Source: an uncultured Luteimonas sp. (lineage in GTDB: Bacteria > Pseudomonadota > Gammaproteobacteria > Xanthomonadales > Xanthomonadaceae). From it: 64,000 nt of DNA. Shown piece by piece: positions 25,183-36,200 of the stretch. The notes below the pieces were generated by a model. The model ran no database searches. It was given only the letters and a program-made list of their open reading frames with translations, and was not told the DNA's origin. Location of the stretch: contig CAKTDC010000009.1 in the NCBI GenBank assembly GCA_934541015.1, positions 26,868-90,867 on the forward strand, in the 5' to 3' direction. Both the position numbers and the translations under genes were made by a program. Within the stretch, counting starts at the first letter, position 1, and each line of letters begins with the position of its first letter.

Positions 25183-28100
25183 ATGAACCATCGCAATCGC
25201 GTCCGACTTTCCCGACTCTCGCTCGGCCTGATCGCCGCGCTCGCCGTCGCCCCGGCTTTCGCGCAAAGCACCTCCGCCGGTGTCGGCGGCGTGGTCACCA
25301 ACAACAGCGGCCAGCCGGTTGCCGGCGCCGAAGTCGTGATCACCCACGTCGAATCGGGCACCGTCAGCCGCGCCACCACCGATGCCAGCGGCCGCTACAA
25401 CGCGCGCGGCCTGCGCGTGGGCGGTCCGTACGAGATCACCATCACCAAGGCGGGCGAGGGCACCAGGACCGAGGACAACATCTACCTCAGCCTGAACCAG
25501 ATCAACAACGTCAACACCACCCTGACCGGCGACCTCACCACCCTGGGCACCGTGTCCGTTGTCGGCGTCGCCGGCGGCTCGGTCATCTTCAGCACCGACA
25601 ACAAGGGCGTGGGCACCTCGATCGGCGGGCGCGAGCTGGAGCTGATGCCGACCGGCAACCGCTCGATCGACGACGTCGCGCGCCTCGATCCGCGCGTGTC
25701 CGTGATCGACCAGGCCTCCGGCGCGATCTCCGTGGCCGGCATCAACAACCGCTTCAACACCATCTCCGTCGATGGCCTGTCGCAGGGCGACCCGTTCGGC
25801 CTCAACAGCAACGGCATGCCCTACACCGGCAGCCCGATTTCGGTGGACACCATCGAAGCCTACGACATCAAGATCTCCGACTACGACGCGTCCACCGACA
25901 CCATTGGCGCCACCGTCAACGCCGTCACCAAGTCCGGCACCAACGAGTTCAGCGGCTCGGTGTACTACGTGTACAAGGACGCCAAGGACATGGTCGGCAG
26001 CCGCGATGGCCGCGACTACGCCAACTTCGACACCGACACCACCAAGGGCGCCACCTTCGGCGGCCCGATCCTCAAGGACCGGCTGTTCTTCTTCGGCTCC
26101 TATGAAGAGCAGACCATCAAGAACTTCGGCGGCGCGTCCTCGACCGACGCCTTCGCCCGCGGCGCCATCACCCAGGCGGAGATCGACGAGGTCATCCGCA
26201 TCGCCCGCGACAACTGGGGCATCGATGCCGGCACCTACGGCAACCTCGGCGTCAACCTCGAGAACAAGCGCTACCTGGCCAAGCTCGACTGGAACATCAG
26301 CGACAACCACCGCGCCAGCCTGACCTACCAGCAGACCGAGGAGTTCCGCCCCTCGCCGTACAACAGCACGTCCAACTCGGTCGCGCTGAGCACCCGCTGG
26401 TACAACATCGACAACATCACCAAGAACACCTCGCTGCAGCTGTTCAGCGACTGGACCACGAACTTCAGCACCGAATTCCGGGTGAGCCACCAGAAGTTCG
26501 ACCAGGAGAACGGCAACGCCATCAGCGACGGCCCGCAGATCAACGTCGGCACGGCCAACATCATCGCCACCAACGACAACACCGGCATCGCCATCGGCGA
26601 AGACCGCAACCGTCACGAGAACAAGATCAACACCACCCGGCTCATGGCGTCGCTCAGCGGCACCTACTACGCCGGCGACCACGTCATCAAGGGCGGCTTC
26701 GACTACCAGGAGCACGATGTCCTGAACCTGTACGGCCGCGACCTGCACGGCGTGTACTACTTCCGCAGCATCGCCGACTTCGCGGCGGGCAACTATTCCA
26801 ACTATGCGGTGAAGCGTCCGGTCGCAGGCTTCACCGAAGCCGACACCGCCGCCGCGCTGGTGTACGAGCAGTTCAGCCCCTACATCCAGGACACCTGGCA
26901 GGCCACCGACAACCTTTCGCTGACCTTCGGCCTGCGCGTCAACATCCCGAAGGTGGAAGCGCCGCCGGCGCGCCACCCGACCTTCGAGTCGACGTTCGGC
27001 TTCCCGAACGACTACGCGCTGGGCTCGGACAACAAGGTCGTGATGCCGCGCTTCTCGTTCAACTACCAGTTCGACGGCGAGCGCTATGCCCAGCTGCGCG
27101 GTGGCGCCGGCCTGTTCCAGAGCATTCCGCCCTTCGTGTTCCTGGCCAACCCGTACCAGAACAGCGGTGTGACGGCGGCCAACTTCAGCTCGAACAACCC
27201 GGCCCTGTACCCGTTCAGCCCGGATCCGTACAACCAGCCCGTGCCGGCCGATCTGACGACGGCAGGCGCGGCGCAGGTGGACGTGCTCGACCCGGACTTC
27301 AAGCTGCCCACCATGTGGAAGCTCAGCCTGGGCTATGACGCCGAGCTGCCGTGGTGGGGCCTGATCGGTACCGCCGAGATCCAGCACCTGCGGGCCAAGG
27401 ACGCGATCTTCTACAAGGCGCTCAACATCGGCACGCCGCAGGGCACCCTGTTCGACGGTCGCCAGAGCTTCTGGTGCACCCTGGGCGGCGGTACCGGCAA
27501 CGCCAACAAGAACTGCGGCCTGGCGCCGGGGTTCAACTACAACTCCACGATGCTGAGCAACACCGACAAGGGCCAGTCCACGGCCTTCACCGTGGCGCTG
27601 ACCAAGCCGCTGACCGAGAACTGGTTCGGCAGCCTGAGCTACACCTACACCCACGCGACGGAAGTGGGCTCGGACGGCAGCTCGCAGGCGTTCTCCAGCT
27701 ACCAGTACGTGTCGCGTCTGGACCCGAACCAGGAGATCGCCACCACTGCCGGCCGCCAGGTCCGCGACTCGATCAAGGCCACCCTGGGCTGGGAGAAGGC
27801 CCTGTTCGGCGACTACAAGACCAGCGCCTCGCTGTTCTTCAACGGCCGCTCCGGCCTGCCCTACACCTGGACCTTCAACGGCGACGCCAACGGCGACCGC
27901 ATCTTCCAGGATCCGGCCTACATCCCGCTGGTCAACGACCCGAACGTGAGCTACGGCAACGCCACGGCGGCGCAGATCGCCGCGTTCCACGAGTTCATCA
28001 GCTCCGATCCGTATCTGAACAGCCGTCGCGGCGGCGTCGCCGGGCGTCACGAGTCGCGGTATCCGTGGGTCAACACCTTCGACGTCAGCTTCCAGCAGGA

Positions 28101-28392
28101 ACTGCCGGGCTTCTTCAAGGACCACCGGACGGTGCTGCGCCTGGACATCTACAACGTCGGCAACCTGATCAACGACGACTGGGGCCAGACCTACGGCGGC
28201 ACCTTCTCCGACAACACCCGCCAGCTGGTCACGCTGGGGTCGGTCAACGCCGACGGCAGCTACACCTACAACCTGGGCTCGCCGACCTCGCCGACGTGGC
28301 AGGACCTGTCGGTGTACGACGCCAGCAACGCCTTCCCGTCGCGCCTGGTCTCGCGCTGGTCGGCCATGCTGACCCTGCGTTACCAGTTCTGA
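25183..28392 (+). CDS. Oar-like TonB-dependent receptor
   Basis: 1069 residues. A signal peptide (LSLGLIAALAVAPAFAQ) is followed by a carboxypeptidase-regulatory-like beta-sandwich (about 20-95: GVVTNNSGQPVAGAEVVITH, TTDASGRYNARGLRVGGPYE), the plug (PTGNRSIDDVARLDPRVSV, ISVAGINNRFNTISVDGLSQ) and a long beta-barrel ending in an aromatic residue (LTLRYQF). This is the Oar/OmpA-related TonB receptor layout common in Xanthomonadaceae; substrates are mostly unknown. GAGG 9 bases upstream supports the ATG at 25183. No transporter lies beside it, so the ligand cannot be inferred. Confidence 0.93.
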   Translation: MNHRNRVRLSRLSLGLIAALAVAPAFAQSTSAGVGGVVTNNSGQPVAGAEVVITHVESGTVSRATTDASGRYNARGLRVGGPYEITITKAGEGTRTEDNIYLSLNQINNVNTTLTGDLTTLGTVSVVGVAGGSVIFSTDNKGVGTSIGGRELELMPTGNRSIDDVARLDPRVSVIDQASGAISVAGINNRFNTISVDGLSQGDPFGLNSNGMPYTGSPISVDTIEAYDIKISDYDASTDTIGATVNAVTKSGTNEFSGSVYYVYKDAKDMVGSRDGRDYANFDTDTTKGATFGGPILKDRLFFFGSYEEQTIKNFGGASSTDAFARGAITQAEIDEVIRIARDNWGIDAGTYGNLGVNLENKRYLAKLDWNISDNHRASLTYQQTEEFRPSPYNSTSNSVALSTRWYNIDNITKNTSLQLFSDWTTNFSTEFRVSHQKFDQENGNAISDGPQINVGTANIIATNDNTGIAIGEDRNRHENKINTTRLMASLSGTYYAGDHVIKGGFDYQEHDVLNLYGRDLHGVYYFRSIADFAAGNYSNYAVKRPVAGFTEADTAAALVYEQFSPYIQDTWQATDNLSLTFGLRVNIPKVEAPPARHPTFESTFGFPNDYALGSDNKVVMPRFSFNYQFDGERYAQLRGGAGLFQSIPPFVFLANPYQNSGVTAANFSSNNPALYPFSPDPYNQPVPADLTTAGAAQVDVLDPDFKLPTMWKLSLGYDAELPWWGLIGTAEIQHLRAKDAIFYKALNIGTPQGTLFDGRQSFWCTLGGGTGNANKNCGLAPGFNYNSTMLSNTDKGQSTAFTVALTKPLTENWFGSLSYTYTHATEVGSDGSSQAFSSYQYVSRLDPNQEIATTAGRQVRDSIKATLGWEKALFGDYKTSASLFFNGRSGLPYTWTFNGDANGDRIFQDPAYIPLVNDPNVSYGNATAAQIAAFHEFISSDPYLNSRRGGVAGRHESRYPWVNTFDVSFQQELPGFFKDHRTVLRLDIYNVGNLINDDWGQTYGGTFSDNTRQLVTLGSVNADGSYTYNLGSPTSPTWQDLSVYDASNAFPSRLVSRWSAMLTLRYQF

Positions 28393-28414
28393 TCCATCCG
28401 CGTCACGCGTAACA

Positions 28415-28444
28415 GGGAACGGCCGGGGAAACCCGGCCGTTTCC
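28415..28444 (+). terminator. Hairpin terminator after the receptor gene
   Basis: GGAACGGCCGGG and CCCGGCCGTTTCC form a strong stem with a short A-rich loop 22 bp after the stop; only a short T-run follows. Confidence 0.65.
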
Positions 28445-28612
28445 GTATGCAGGAGCGCCGTCGGGCGCGACCGCAATGCGCACCCTCCGACGCGGACGAT
28501 TTGCCGAATCCGGAATGTTCTGGTCGCGCCTGACGACGCTCCCGCGGCCCCGACGGCGGTCGCCCTTGCGATCCGATTGCGCTACATTCACGCCCCGAAC
28601 GAGAGTGGACGC

Positions 28613-30007
28613 ATGAACGACAACGTGGAAGGGGTGGGGGAGCGGGCGCTGCCCGTGGTGAATGCGCGGGTCTTCGCCCGCGGTGGGCTGGACATCCTCT
28701 CGCGCGACGAGGTCGCGCGGCTCAAGGACGCCTCCAGCGGCGGCATGCACGACCTCCTGCGGCGCTGCGCCCTGGCCGTGCTCACCAGCGGCAGCACCTC
28801 CGACGACCCGCGCGCCGCGCAGGAGCTGTATCCGGACTTCGACATCCAGGTGCAGCAGCACGACCGCGGCGTGCGCATCGAGCTGATCAAGGCCCCGGCC
28901 ATGGCCTTCGTCGACGGCGAGATCATCCGCGGCGTGGCCGAACTGCTGTACGCGGTGGTCCGCGACCTGGCCTATACCGCGATCGAACTCGGTCCCGAGT
29001 ACAGCAAGGATCTTGAGACCTCGTCCGACCTCACCAACGCCGTGTTCGGCCTGCTGCGCAACGCGCGCGTGCTGCAGCCGGCCGATCCCAACCTCGTGGT
29101 GTGCTGGGGCGGCCACTCGATCGGCCGCGACGAATACCAGTACACCAAGAACGTCGGCTACGAGCTGGGCCTGCGCGGCCTGGACATCTGCACCGGCTGC
29201 GGCCCCGGCGCGATGAAGGGGCCGATGAAGGGCGCGACCATCGCCCACGCCAAGCAGCGCCGCCGCCGCGTGCGCTACATCGGCATCACCGAGCCCGGGA
29301 TCATCGCCGCCGAGTCGCCCAACCCGATCGTCAACCAGCTGGTGATCATGCCGGACATCGAGAAGCGCCTGGAGGCCTTCGTCCGGCTCGGCCACGGCAT
29401 CATCGTCTTCCCCGGCGGAGTCGGCACCGCCGAGGAGATCCTCTACCTGCTGGGCATCCTGCTGCGCGAGGAGAACGCCGAGCTGCCGTTCCCCTTCATC
29501 CTCACCGGCCCGACCGCCTCGGCGCCGTACTTCGAGCAGATCGACCGCTTCATCCGCCTGACCCTGGGCGATGCCGCCGCCGAGCGCTACGAAATCATCA
29601 TCGCCGACCCGGCGCGCGTGGCCAAGCGCATGGCCACCGGCATCCGCCGCGTGCGCGAGTACCGCATCGCGCACAAGGACTCGTTCTTCTTCAACTGGGG
29701 CATCTCGATCCCCCTCGACCTGCAGAACCCCTTCCAGCCCACCCACGAGGCGATGGCGGCGCTGGACCTGCACCACGGCCGCCAGCCCCAGGACCTTGCC
29801 GCCGACCTGCGCCGCGCCTTCTCCGGCATCGTCGCCGGCAACGTCAAGGAAGACGGCATGCGCCGGGTGGAACAGCACGGCCCCTTCCAGATGCACGGCG
29901 ACACCGACATCATGGAAGCCCTCGACGCCCTCCTGCGCGCCTTCGTCGAACAGCGCCGGATGAAGATCTCCGGCCAGTACCGCCCCTGCTACGAAGTCAT
30001 CACCTGA
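28613..30007 (+). CDS. ppnN: Nucleotide 5'-monophosphate nucleosidase PpnN (YgdH)
   Basis: 464 residues, close to E. coli PpnN (454). Domains in order: the N-terminal YgdH domain, the LOG/lysine-decarboxylase-like Rossmann domain with WGGHSIGRDEYQYT, CGPGAMKGPMKGA and the hallmark FPGGVGTAEE, then the C-terminal PpnN domain (RIAHKDSFFFNWGISIPLDL). It cleaves purine and pyrimidine monophosphates to base and ribose-5-phosphate and is activated by (p)ppGpp in E. coli. The ATG at 28613 is chosen because GAGAG precedes it and homology begins here. Confidence 0.93.
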   Translation: MNDNVEGVGERALPVVNARVFARGGLDILSRDEVARLKDASSGGMHDLLRRCALAVLTSGSTSDDPRAAQELYPDFDIQVQQHDRGVRIELIKAPAMAFVDGEIIRGVAELLYAVVRDLAYTAIELGPEYSKDLETSSDLTNAVFGLLRNARVLQPADPNLVVCWGGHSIGRDEYQYTKNVGYELGLRGLDICTGCGPGAMKGPMKGATIAHAKQRRRRVRYIGITEPGIIAAESPNPIVNQLVIMPDIEKRLEAFVRLGHGIIVFPGGVGTAEEILYLLGILLREENAELPFPFILTGPTASAPYFEQIDRFIRLTLGDAAAERYEIIIADPARVAKRMATGIRRVREYRIAHKDSFFFNWGISIPLDLQNPFQPTHEAMAALDLHHGRQPQDLAADLRRAFSGIVAGNVKEDGMRRVEQHGPFQMHGDTDIMEALDALLRAFVEQRRMKISGQYRPCYEVIT

Positions 30008-30494
30008 GCCCGCAAGGCGGCCCCGCTCCGGGTCGTTCCCCGCCTTTCCTTCCCCAGCCTGCGGGGCAAGGTGCCAAGCCCCACGGCCGGCATTCCTCCT
30101 TCCCCCGCGTGCGGGGGAAGGTGCCAAGCCCCATGTCCGGCTTTCCCTTTCCCCCGCTTGCGGGGGAAGGTGCCGAAGGCGGATGGGGGTCCACCGAAGG
30201 CGCAGCCGCCACGCCTCCCCGTCGACTCCGAAGCAAAACTCCCCGCCTCCATACGCACCCTCCCAACCTCCCCCCCCCGCGCCGCGGGTGGAGGGGCTGG
30301 TCCCGTGCCGCCGAAGGGGCAGGCGCCGCAGGATCATGAGCCGGGCCCTGCCGCGAGATGACCCGGACCCGGCCGCCCCAGGCGCCGTCCCCCGCGCCCA
30401 TCCCCCGAACCCGACCGTTCATCCCGCAGCCCATTGCACCCCGCCCGGGACGGGCTAGGCTGTGCAATGGCACAGCTGTAGTCGGGTAGGGGAC
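30008..30494. repeat. Intergenic region with three family 2 palindromes
   Basis: Three tandemly spaced palindromes near 30050, 30100 and 30147 (for example CTTCCCCCGCGTGCGGGGG), each followed by AAGGTGCCAAGCCCC or AAGGTGCCGAAGGCGGATGG; unit spacing is about 47-50 bp. From 30240 to 30494 no feature is recognised apart from the likely pilus promoter region. Confidence 0.75.
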
Positions 30495-31016
30495 ATGCAT
30501 TCCAGGCGCGCGTCGGGCTTCAGCATGGTCGAGCTGGTCATCACCATCGCCATCGTGGCGATCCTGGTGGCGCTCGCCTTCCCGAGCTTCGAAGGCTCCA
30601 TGCGCAGCAACCGCGTCACCACCGCCACCAACGAGATGATCGCCTCGCTGTCGCTGGCGCGGATGGAGGCGCTGCGCAATCCCGGCGGGGCGGGGATCTG
30701 CGCCAGCAGCGACGGCGCCACCTGCGGCGACGACTGGGACGCCGGCTGGATGGTCTGGATCGACGTCGACGGCAACGGCGCCCCGGGCGGCACCAACGAC
30801 CGCGTGCTCCGTTTCACCCAGGGCAAGCGGCGGACGGTCGTCACCGTCGATTCGCCGGACGACGCCATTCTTTTCGACAACCGGGGCCGGGCCGATGCGG
30901 CCCGCGAAATCACCATAGAGCCCGACGAGTGTCCCAGTGGCCAGCAGTTGATCCGGGAGATTGGAGTGGCGCTTACAGGCCAGGCGCGTACTACCAGGGA
31001 GGCATGCGGCGCATGA
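30495..31016 (+). CDS. fimT: Type IV pilus minor pilin, GspH/FimT type
   Basis: 173 residues. A short basic leader ends in the prepilin peptidase site G-FSMVELVITIAIVAILV (Glu5 present), followed by a GspH-like globular domain with SLARMEALRN and DNRGRAD. Minor pilins prime pilus assembly and can sit at the tip. It is first of six genes in a tight operon. The ATG at 30495 has AGGGGA close upstream and gives a normal leader length. Confidence 0.9.
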   Translation: MHSRRASGFSMVELVITIAIVAILVALAFPSFEGSMRSNRVTTATNEMIASLSLARMEALRNPGGAGICASSDGATCGDDWDAGWMVWIDVDGNGAPGGTNDRVLRFTQGKRRTVVTVDSPDDAILFDNRGRADAAREITIEPDECPSGQQLIREIGVALTGQARTTREACGA

Positions 31017-31534
31017 GAATTCCAGCGTATCGTCGGTCTGCACCGCGTCGATTCGGCGCGCGTCATCACAGCGGCGGCTTCAGCATGATCGAAGTGCTGG
31101 TGGCCCTGCTGGTGCTGGCCTTCGGCCTGCTCGGCTTCGCCCTGCTGCAGACCATGAACCTGCGCTTCACCCAGAGCGCCAACTACCGCACGCAGGCGAC
31201 CAACCTCGCCTATGACCTGCTGGACCAGATGCGGGCGAACCGGCATCTCGCCGCAAGCTATGCAGGGTCGACGGGCGCGAGCTTCAATCCCGGCGACGTG
31301 ACTGCCGCGCAGGCGGCCTCGTGTTCGCGGCCAGTCGGGGCAGCGGCGACGATCGCCGCCAACATCGCCCGCTGGGAATGCCAGGTGGTGCGTGCCCTGG
31401 GGCAAAGCGCCAGCGCCGGCGTGACCTACGCCGCCAATGGCAACGTCACCGTCACCATCGCCTGGGGCGACCAGCGCTGGGACCAGGCCAACCCCGACGC
31501 GCTCACCACCTTCCAGGTCGAGAGTCGACTGTGA
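31013..31534 (+). CDS. pilV: Type IV pilus modification protein PilV
   Basis: 173 residues. The prepilin motif is GGFSMIEVLVALLVLAFGLLG, with Glu5, and the PilV pattern FALLQTMNLRFTQSANYRTQ follows. The ATG at 31013 overlaps the fimT stop (ATGA); GGGAGG lies 10 bases upstream. It is a minor pilin of the PilVWX group needed for pilus initiation and PilY1 display. Confidence 0.88.
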   Translation: MRIPAYRRSAPRRFGARHHSGGFSMIEVLVALLVLAFGLLGFALLQTMNLRFTQSANYRTQATNLAYDLLDQMRANRHLAASYAGSTGASFNPGDVTAAQAASCSRPVGAAATIAANIARWECQVVRALGQSASAGVTYAANGNVTVTIAWGDQRWDQANPDALTTFQVESRL

Positions 31535-31542
31535 GGATCCGC

Positions 31543-32688
31543 ATGCATCCCCGAACGATGTCCAGAGCGGCCGGCGTTTCGCTGATCGAGCTGATGGTCG
31601 CGCTGGCGATCGGCAGCCTGCTGATCCTCGGCCTGGTGCAGGTGTTCGCCGCCTCGCGCGCGGCGTACACCACGTCCGAAGGCATGGGCCGGGTCCAGGA
31701 GAACGGCCGCTTCGCGATCGACTTCCTGCAGCGCGACATCCGCATGGCCGGGCACTTCGGCTGCGTCAACGATCAGGCGCACTGGGTGAAGGGTGCGGGA
31801 GACCTGGTCAATCACCTGGGTGCGGCCACGGCATCCCTGAATTTCGGCGTGTCGATCACCGGCTATGAGGCGACCAGCACTGCGCCCGGCAACGCGGTCA
31901 CCATCGGCGCGGCAGCAGCGGGATGGAGCCCGGCGCTGCCGATGACCCTCTCGCCGGCGCCCCGGCCCGGCAGCGACATCATCGCCTTGCGCTACCTTGC
32001 CGAAGAAGGCATTCCCATCAATACCCTGACCGCCGTCGGCACCGAGACGCAGGTGGCCTTCCCGTCCGGTCGGGCGGGGGTGCTGACCGCAGGTGGCGTG
32101 GGAACGCCCACCCTGTTCGGGGTTGCCGATTGCAGCCAGGTGGACGTGTTCAAGGGCACGCTGTCCGGAAACACGGTCACATCGGTGGATGCGACGGAGC
32201 TCTTCTCGGGCAAGTACAGCGGCGTCGCCGTGGGCGGCAACGCGCATGTCTACCGGGCCGAGTCGATCGTCTACTACGTCGCGAACGGCGCTTCCGGCGA
32301 GCCTTCGCTGTACCGGGCCCGTGCCGGCAGCACCGGTGCCTACACATCCGAAGAACTGGTCGAGGGGATCGAGAGCCTGCAGTTCCTCTACGGGCGCGAT
32401 GCCACGGTGAACATCAGCGCCGCCACGCCCCCGACCGGGAACATCACGCTGCAGGACACGGCAGCCACCCTGACCGCCAGTGCCGCGGAGTGGCGCCGTG
32501 TCGGCCTGGTCCAGGTCGGGCTGCTGGCCCGCAGTCCCAATCCGGCCGCCAGCACCGACCCCGCGACGGCCGGTGCACGTCCGCGCGTGCTGGGCGTCCA
32601 GTTCAATCCGCCCGCCACGGCGGACGCCCGCTATCGCAACAGCTATGAAGTGACGGTCGCCCTGCGCAACCGCCTGTTCGGGAACTGA
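31543..32688 (+). CDS. pilW: Type IV pilus assembly protein PilW
   Basis: 381 residues. The prepilin site GVSLIELMVALAIGSLLILG has a short leader, followed by SEGMGRVQENGRFAIDFLQRDIRMAG, the PilW hallmark. The ATG at 31543 follows the pilV stop by 8 bp with GAGGAT in front; a GTG at 31531 is an alternative. Part of the minor-pilin tip complex. Confidence 0.9.
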   Translation: MHPRTMSRAAGVSLIELMVALAIGSLLILGLVQVFAASRAAYTTSEGMGRVQENGRFAIDFLQRDIRMAGHFGCVNDQAHWVKGAGDLVNHLGAATASLNFGVSITGYEATSTAPGNAVTIGAAAAGWSPALPMTLSPAPRPGSDIIALRYLAEEGIPINTLTAVGTETQVAFPSGRAGVLTAGGVGTPTLFGVADCSQVDVFKGTLSGNTVTSVDATELFSGKYSGVAVGGNAHVYRAESIVYYVANGASGEPSLYRARAGSTGAYTSEELVEGIESLQFLYGRDATVNISAATPPTGNITLQDTAATLTASAAEWRRVGLVQVGLLARSPNPAASTDPATAGARPRVLGVQFNPPATADARYRNSYEVTVALRNRLFGN

Positions 32689-32691
32689 GCC

Positions 32692-33222
32692 ATGCATCGT
32701 CATCCGCTTTCCACCCTGCGCTCCCGTGCTGCCCACCAGCGAGGCGCCGTGCTGTACGTGGCGCTGATCATGCTGATCCTGCTTGCGCTGATCGGGATCG
32801 TCGGCATGCAGGTGGCCGGCATCCAGGAGCGCATGGCAGCCAGCTACCGCGCCGTCAACCTGGCGTTCCAGGGCGCCGAAGAGCTGGTCCGCAATGCCGA
32901 ATGCGGACTGGAGCTGCTTAACGACGTTCCGGACGTGGCCGAAACGGACTGCACCGAAGTCAGCCGCGGCGATATCGAAGTGAAATGTGACGACGGTTTC
33001 GATGCCGGCACCTGGGTGGCCGGGCGTACGCTGGCCGGGGGCGGCGTTCGCAACATCCGGCAGATCGAGACCTGCATCATCGGCGAGGCCGAGATCGACA
33101 TGGGCGGGCCGCGCAACGAGCGCGATGTCCTTCCCGTCTACCAGATCACCACCTATCAGACCGATACCGGGGGAACGAACGGCACCTCCGCCAGCGCGGT
33201 CGAAACCATCTTCAAGCTGTGA
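32692..33222 (+). CDS. pilX: Type IV pilus assembly protein PilX
   Basis: 176 residues. An N-terminal hydrophobic helix (RGAVLYVALIMLILLALIGI) is preceded by QRGA rather than a GFxxxE motif, as in other PilX proteins, then QVAGIQERMAASYRAVNLAF QGAEE in the PilX pattern. It lies 3 bp after pilW. Confidence 0.88.
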   Translation: MHRHPLSTLRSRAAHQRGAVLYVALIMLILLALIGIVGMQVAGIQERMAASYRAVNLAFQGAEELVRNAECGLELLNDVPDVAETDCTEVSRGDIEVKCDDGFDAGTWVAGRTLAGGGVRNIRQIETCIIGEAEIDMGGPRNERDVLPVYQITTYQTDTGGTNGTSASAVETIFKL

Positions 33223-33233
33223 GGACTGCGGCC

Positions 33234-36200
33234 ATGGCATTTCGGAAGACCAAGTTCATCGCCATCGCCACGCTGCTGGCCGCGGGGACCGGCGGCTACT
33301 GGCTCTACCTGGCCAACGCGGCCCAGGGGCAGGGGGCATTGGCCCAGTCGCCCCTGAACGTGCAGACGCAGGTGCCGGCCGCGTTCATCATGGCGCTGGA
33401 CGACTCGGGCTCGATGCGGTTCCAGACCCTGTTTCCCAGCCGGGATGGTGGTGCGCTGTGGTTGAGAGACAATGGGTCCCAGCCCTACAGCTTCTTCTAC
33501 AGTTCGGGGGCGAACGCAGGGAAGCTGCGGACCAGCGACGGTGAGCGTCAGTATGTGCACGTCGCGCCGTATCCGGCGCCAAGGCAGGGCAGTCCCGGTG
33601 ACGACAATGCCGCCATCCCGCCCATCGATGCCTTCGGGTTCTCGCGGTCGCATGTTTACAACCGTGCGTATTTCGATCCCAACACCGTTTATCAGCCCTG
33701 GAAGACTCACCTGGGGACATTCTGGCCGGATGCGAATCCGAAGGCGGTGCGCGTCGATCCAAATTCCACCACGCCAACATTTGATTTGACGGTTGAGCGC
33801 ACGAGCACCAGCACGGACAATTCCACGCACCATGCCTTCCGGGTGCGCGGGGACATGGTGCTTCCCGCAGGCACGAAAATACGAACAGCAAGCAGCTGTG
33901 GATTTACAGACGGAAACACCACAGAAAGCACGCCGTCCGGTTGGCGGACGTTGAACTCGGACGTCATGTCGACAGGGCGATGCAATATGCACATCGCCTA
34001 CTTCCCTGCGACGTTCTACCTGCCGGTCGATCACGACGCGCCGGAAGGCTTCATCGAAGCCAATCGCGTGCTCGCAGTGAACGCCTGCACCTACAGCACC
34101 GCAACGGGTTCGAACCGTTGCGACATGTATCGGTACGAGATCCGGCCGGAAAACTACGATACGGTTGCGGCGTATAACGCCGCCATCCAGAATTTCGCGA
34201 ACTGGTTCTCCTATTACGGCGCGAGGAACCGGGCGGTGGTGTCCGGAATCACCCATGCGCTGGCGACCGTGAACAACATGCGGGTGGGGTATTTCACCAT
34301 CAACAACCGGACCGCGGTCACGATGCGCGACATGGGGGTTCCGGACGAGAAGGAGAGTTTCTACGATTCGATCGTCACGCTGGGTGCGTCCGGCAATACG
34401 CCGAATCTGCCCGCAGTCGCGCACATGGGCAACCAGTTCCGCCGCACCAACGCGGGCGCGCCGGTCCAGCTGGCGTGCCAGCGCAATGCGGGCATGTTGT
34501 TCACGGACGGGTTCAGCAATGTCGAGCAGACAGGCTATGGAAATATTGATGGAGCCATGGGAGAGCCGTTCCAGGACGACCATTCCAACACTTTGGCGGA
34601 CATTGCCACCAGGTTCTACCTGGATGGTGATCGCGTGCCCCTCCGAAGCGGGGGGAGTTTTCCGGCCGGGCTTGTGCCGACTCCGGACGCATGCTGGACG
34701 CTGGACGATGACGGGACAAGGATCCGGAATCCGAACGTTGATCCCAGGATCGACTGCCAATCGAATCTGCACATGAATTTCTATGGCGTCACGCTGGGCG
34801 CGCGCGGCGTCGTCTTCGACCCCGATGTCGAGCGCGATCCGTTCACAGAGCCGTATATCAGTTGGCCGGCCTTTGAATCGAATGAGCGGAGCACGATCGA
34901 CGACATCTGGCATGCCACGGTCAACACGCGCGGCGAATTCATCAACGCCAACACGCCCGCGGACATCACCCAGGCGATGCGCCGGATCATCCGCGCGGTC
35001 AGTGGAGACCCCTCGACCTCGGGGACGGTTGCCCTGACCGGATCGCGTATCGGCGAGCGTTCGCTGACCGTGGTGCCCGCGTATGCGACGGGCGGCGACA
35101 ATACCGACTGGCACAGCACGCTGACCGCGTTCAAGATCGCGCGGGATCCCGATACCGGCGTCATCACCGAAACCGAGATCTGGGAGGCGTCGGAAAAGCT
35201 CGGGGCGATGACGGCAACGACCCGGGCGGGCCATACGTGGTACGGAGGGTCGTCGGGTGCCCTGGCGCTCAACGTCACCAATATCGGTGCGGGCAATCTG
35301 TCGAAGTTCTGCGATACTGCCCTTTCCGGAATGTCGCGGTGCGCGGCAGAAGATCTTGTCGGGTTGGGGGTGAACGTTCAGCAGACGATCGATTACCTGC
35401 TCGGCGACAGCTCCAGGGAGGTGAGGAACGGAGGGACGCTGCGCGACCGCAACACCTCGGTGCTCGGCGACATCATCAATTCGCCGCCCGTGGTCAGTGC
35501 CCCTACCGACGATTACGGCTACAGGACGCTGCCGTCCCCGTACGGCAGTTCCTACGATACCTATTTGACGACCAAGAAGGAGCGGTCGGCAATGGTGTAC
35601 GTCGGCGCGAACGACGGCATGCTGCATGCCTTCAACGGCGGCATGGATGACGAGGGCGAGCTGGATGCCGCCCTTGGCGGGAAGGAGGAGTTCGCCTTCA
35701 TCCCCCGCGCCGTCCTGGGGCATATGGGCAATCTGCTGCTTCCCTATGTACCTGAGGATGGTGTCGACCAGAAGTTCGACCACCGGTATTTCGTGGACGG
35801 TCCGCTCGCGGTCGGGGACAGCTACTACAGCGGTGGCTGGAAGACCGTGCTGGTGGGGACGACCGGAGCGGGAGGACGCAGCGTCTTCGCCCTGGATGTT
35901 TCCAACCCCGGCGCGTTCGGGGCGTCGAGCCTGTTGTGGGAGATCGACGACCAGCACGGAACCGAAGCAGTGAGGAACAACATCGGCCACGTCCTCGGCA
36001 AGCCGGTGATCGTTCCGGTCAAGGAGTCCGGCGAATCAGGCGCGGTCTCGTGGAAGGCGATTTTCGGGAACGGCTACAACAGCATCAGCGGGCGCGCGGT
36101 CCTGTTCGTGGTGGATATCGGATCCGGCGCGGTCCGGATGATCGAGGCCGTCGAGTCCGGCGCACCTGCCGGGTCCAATGGGCTGGGCAATATCCTGGCT

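Noticed and set aside
25162..28476. 1100-residue minus-strand frame opposite the Oar-like receptor
   Set aside because: The receptor on the plus strand has a signal peptide, domains and a C-terminal aromatic; the opposite frame shows only Val/Asp/Gly-rich shadow sequence.
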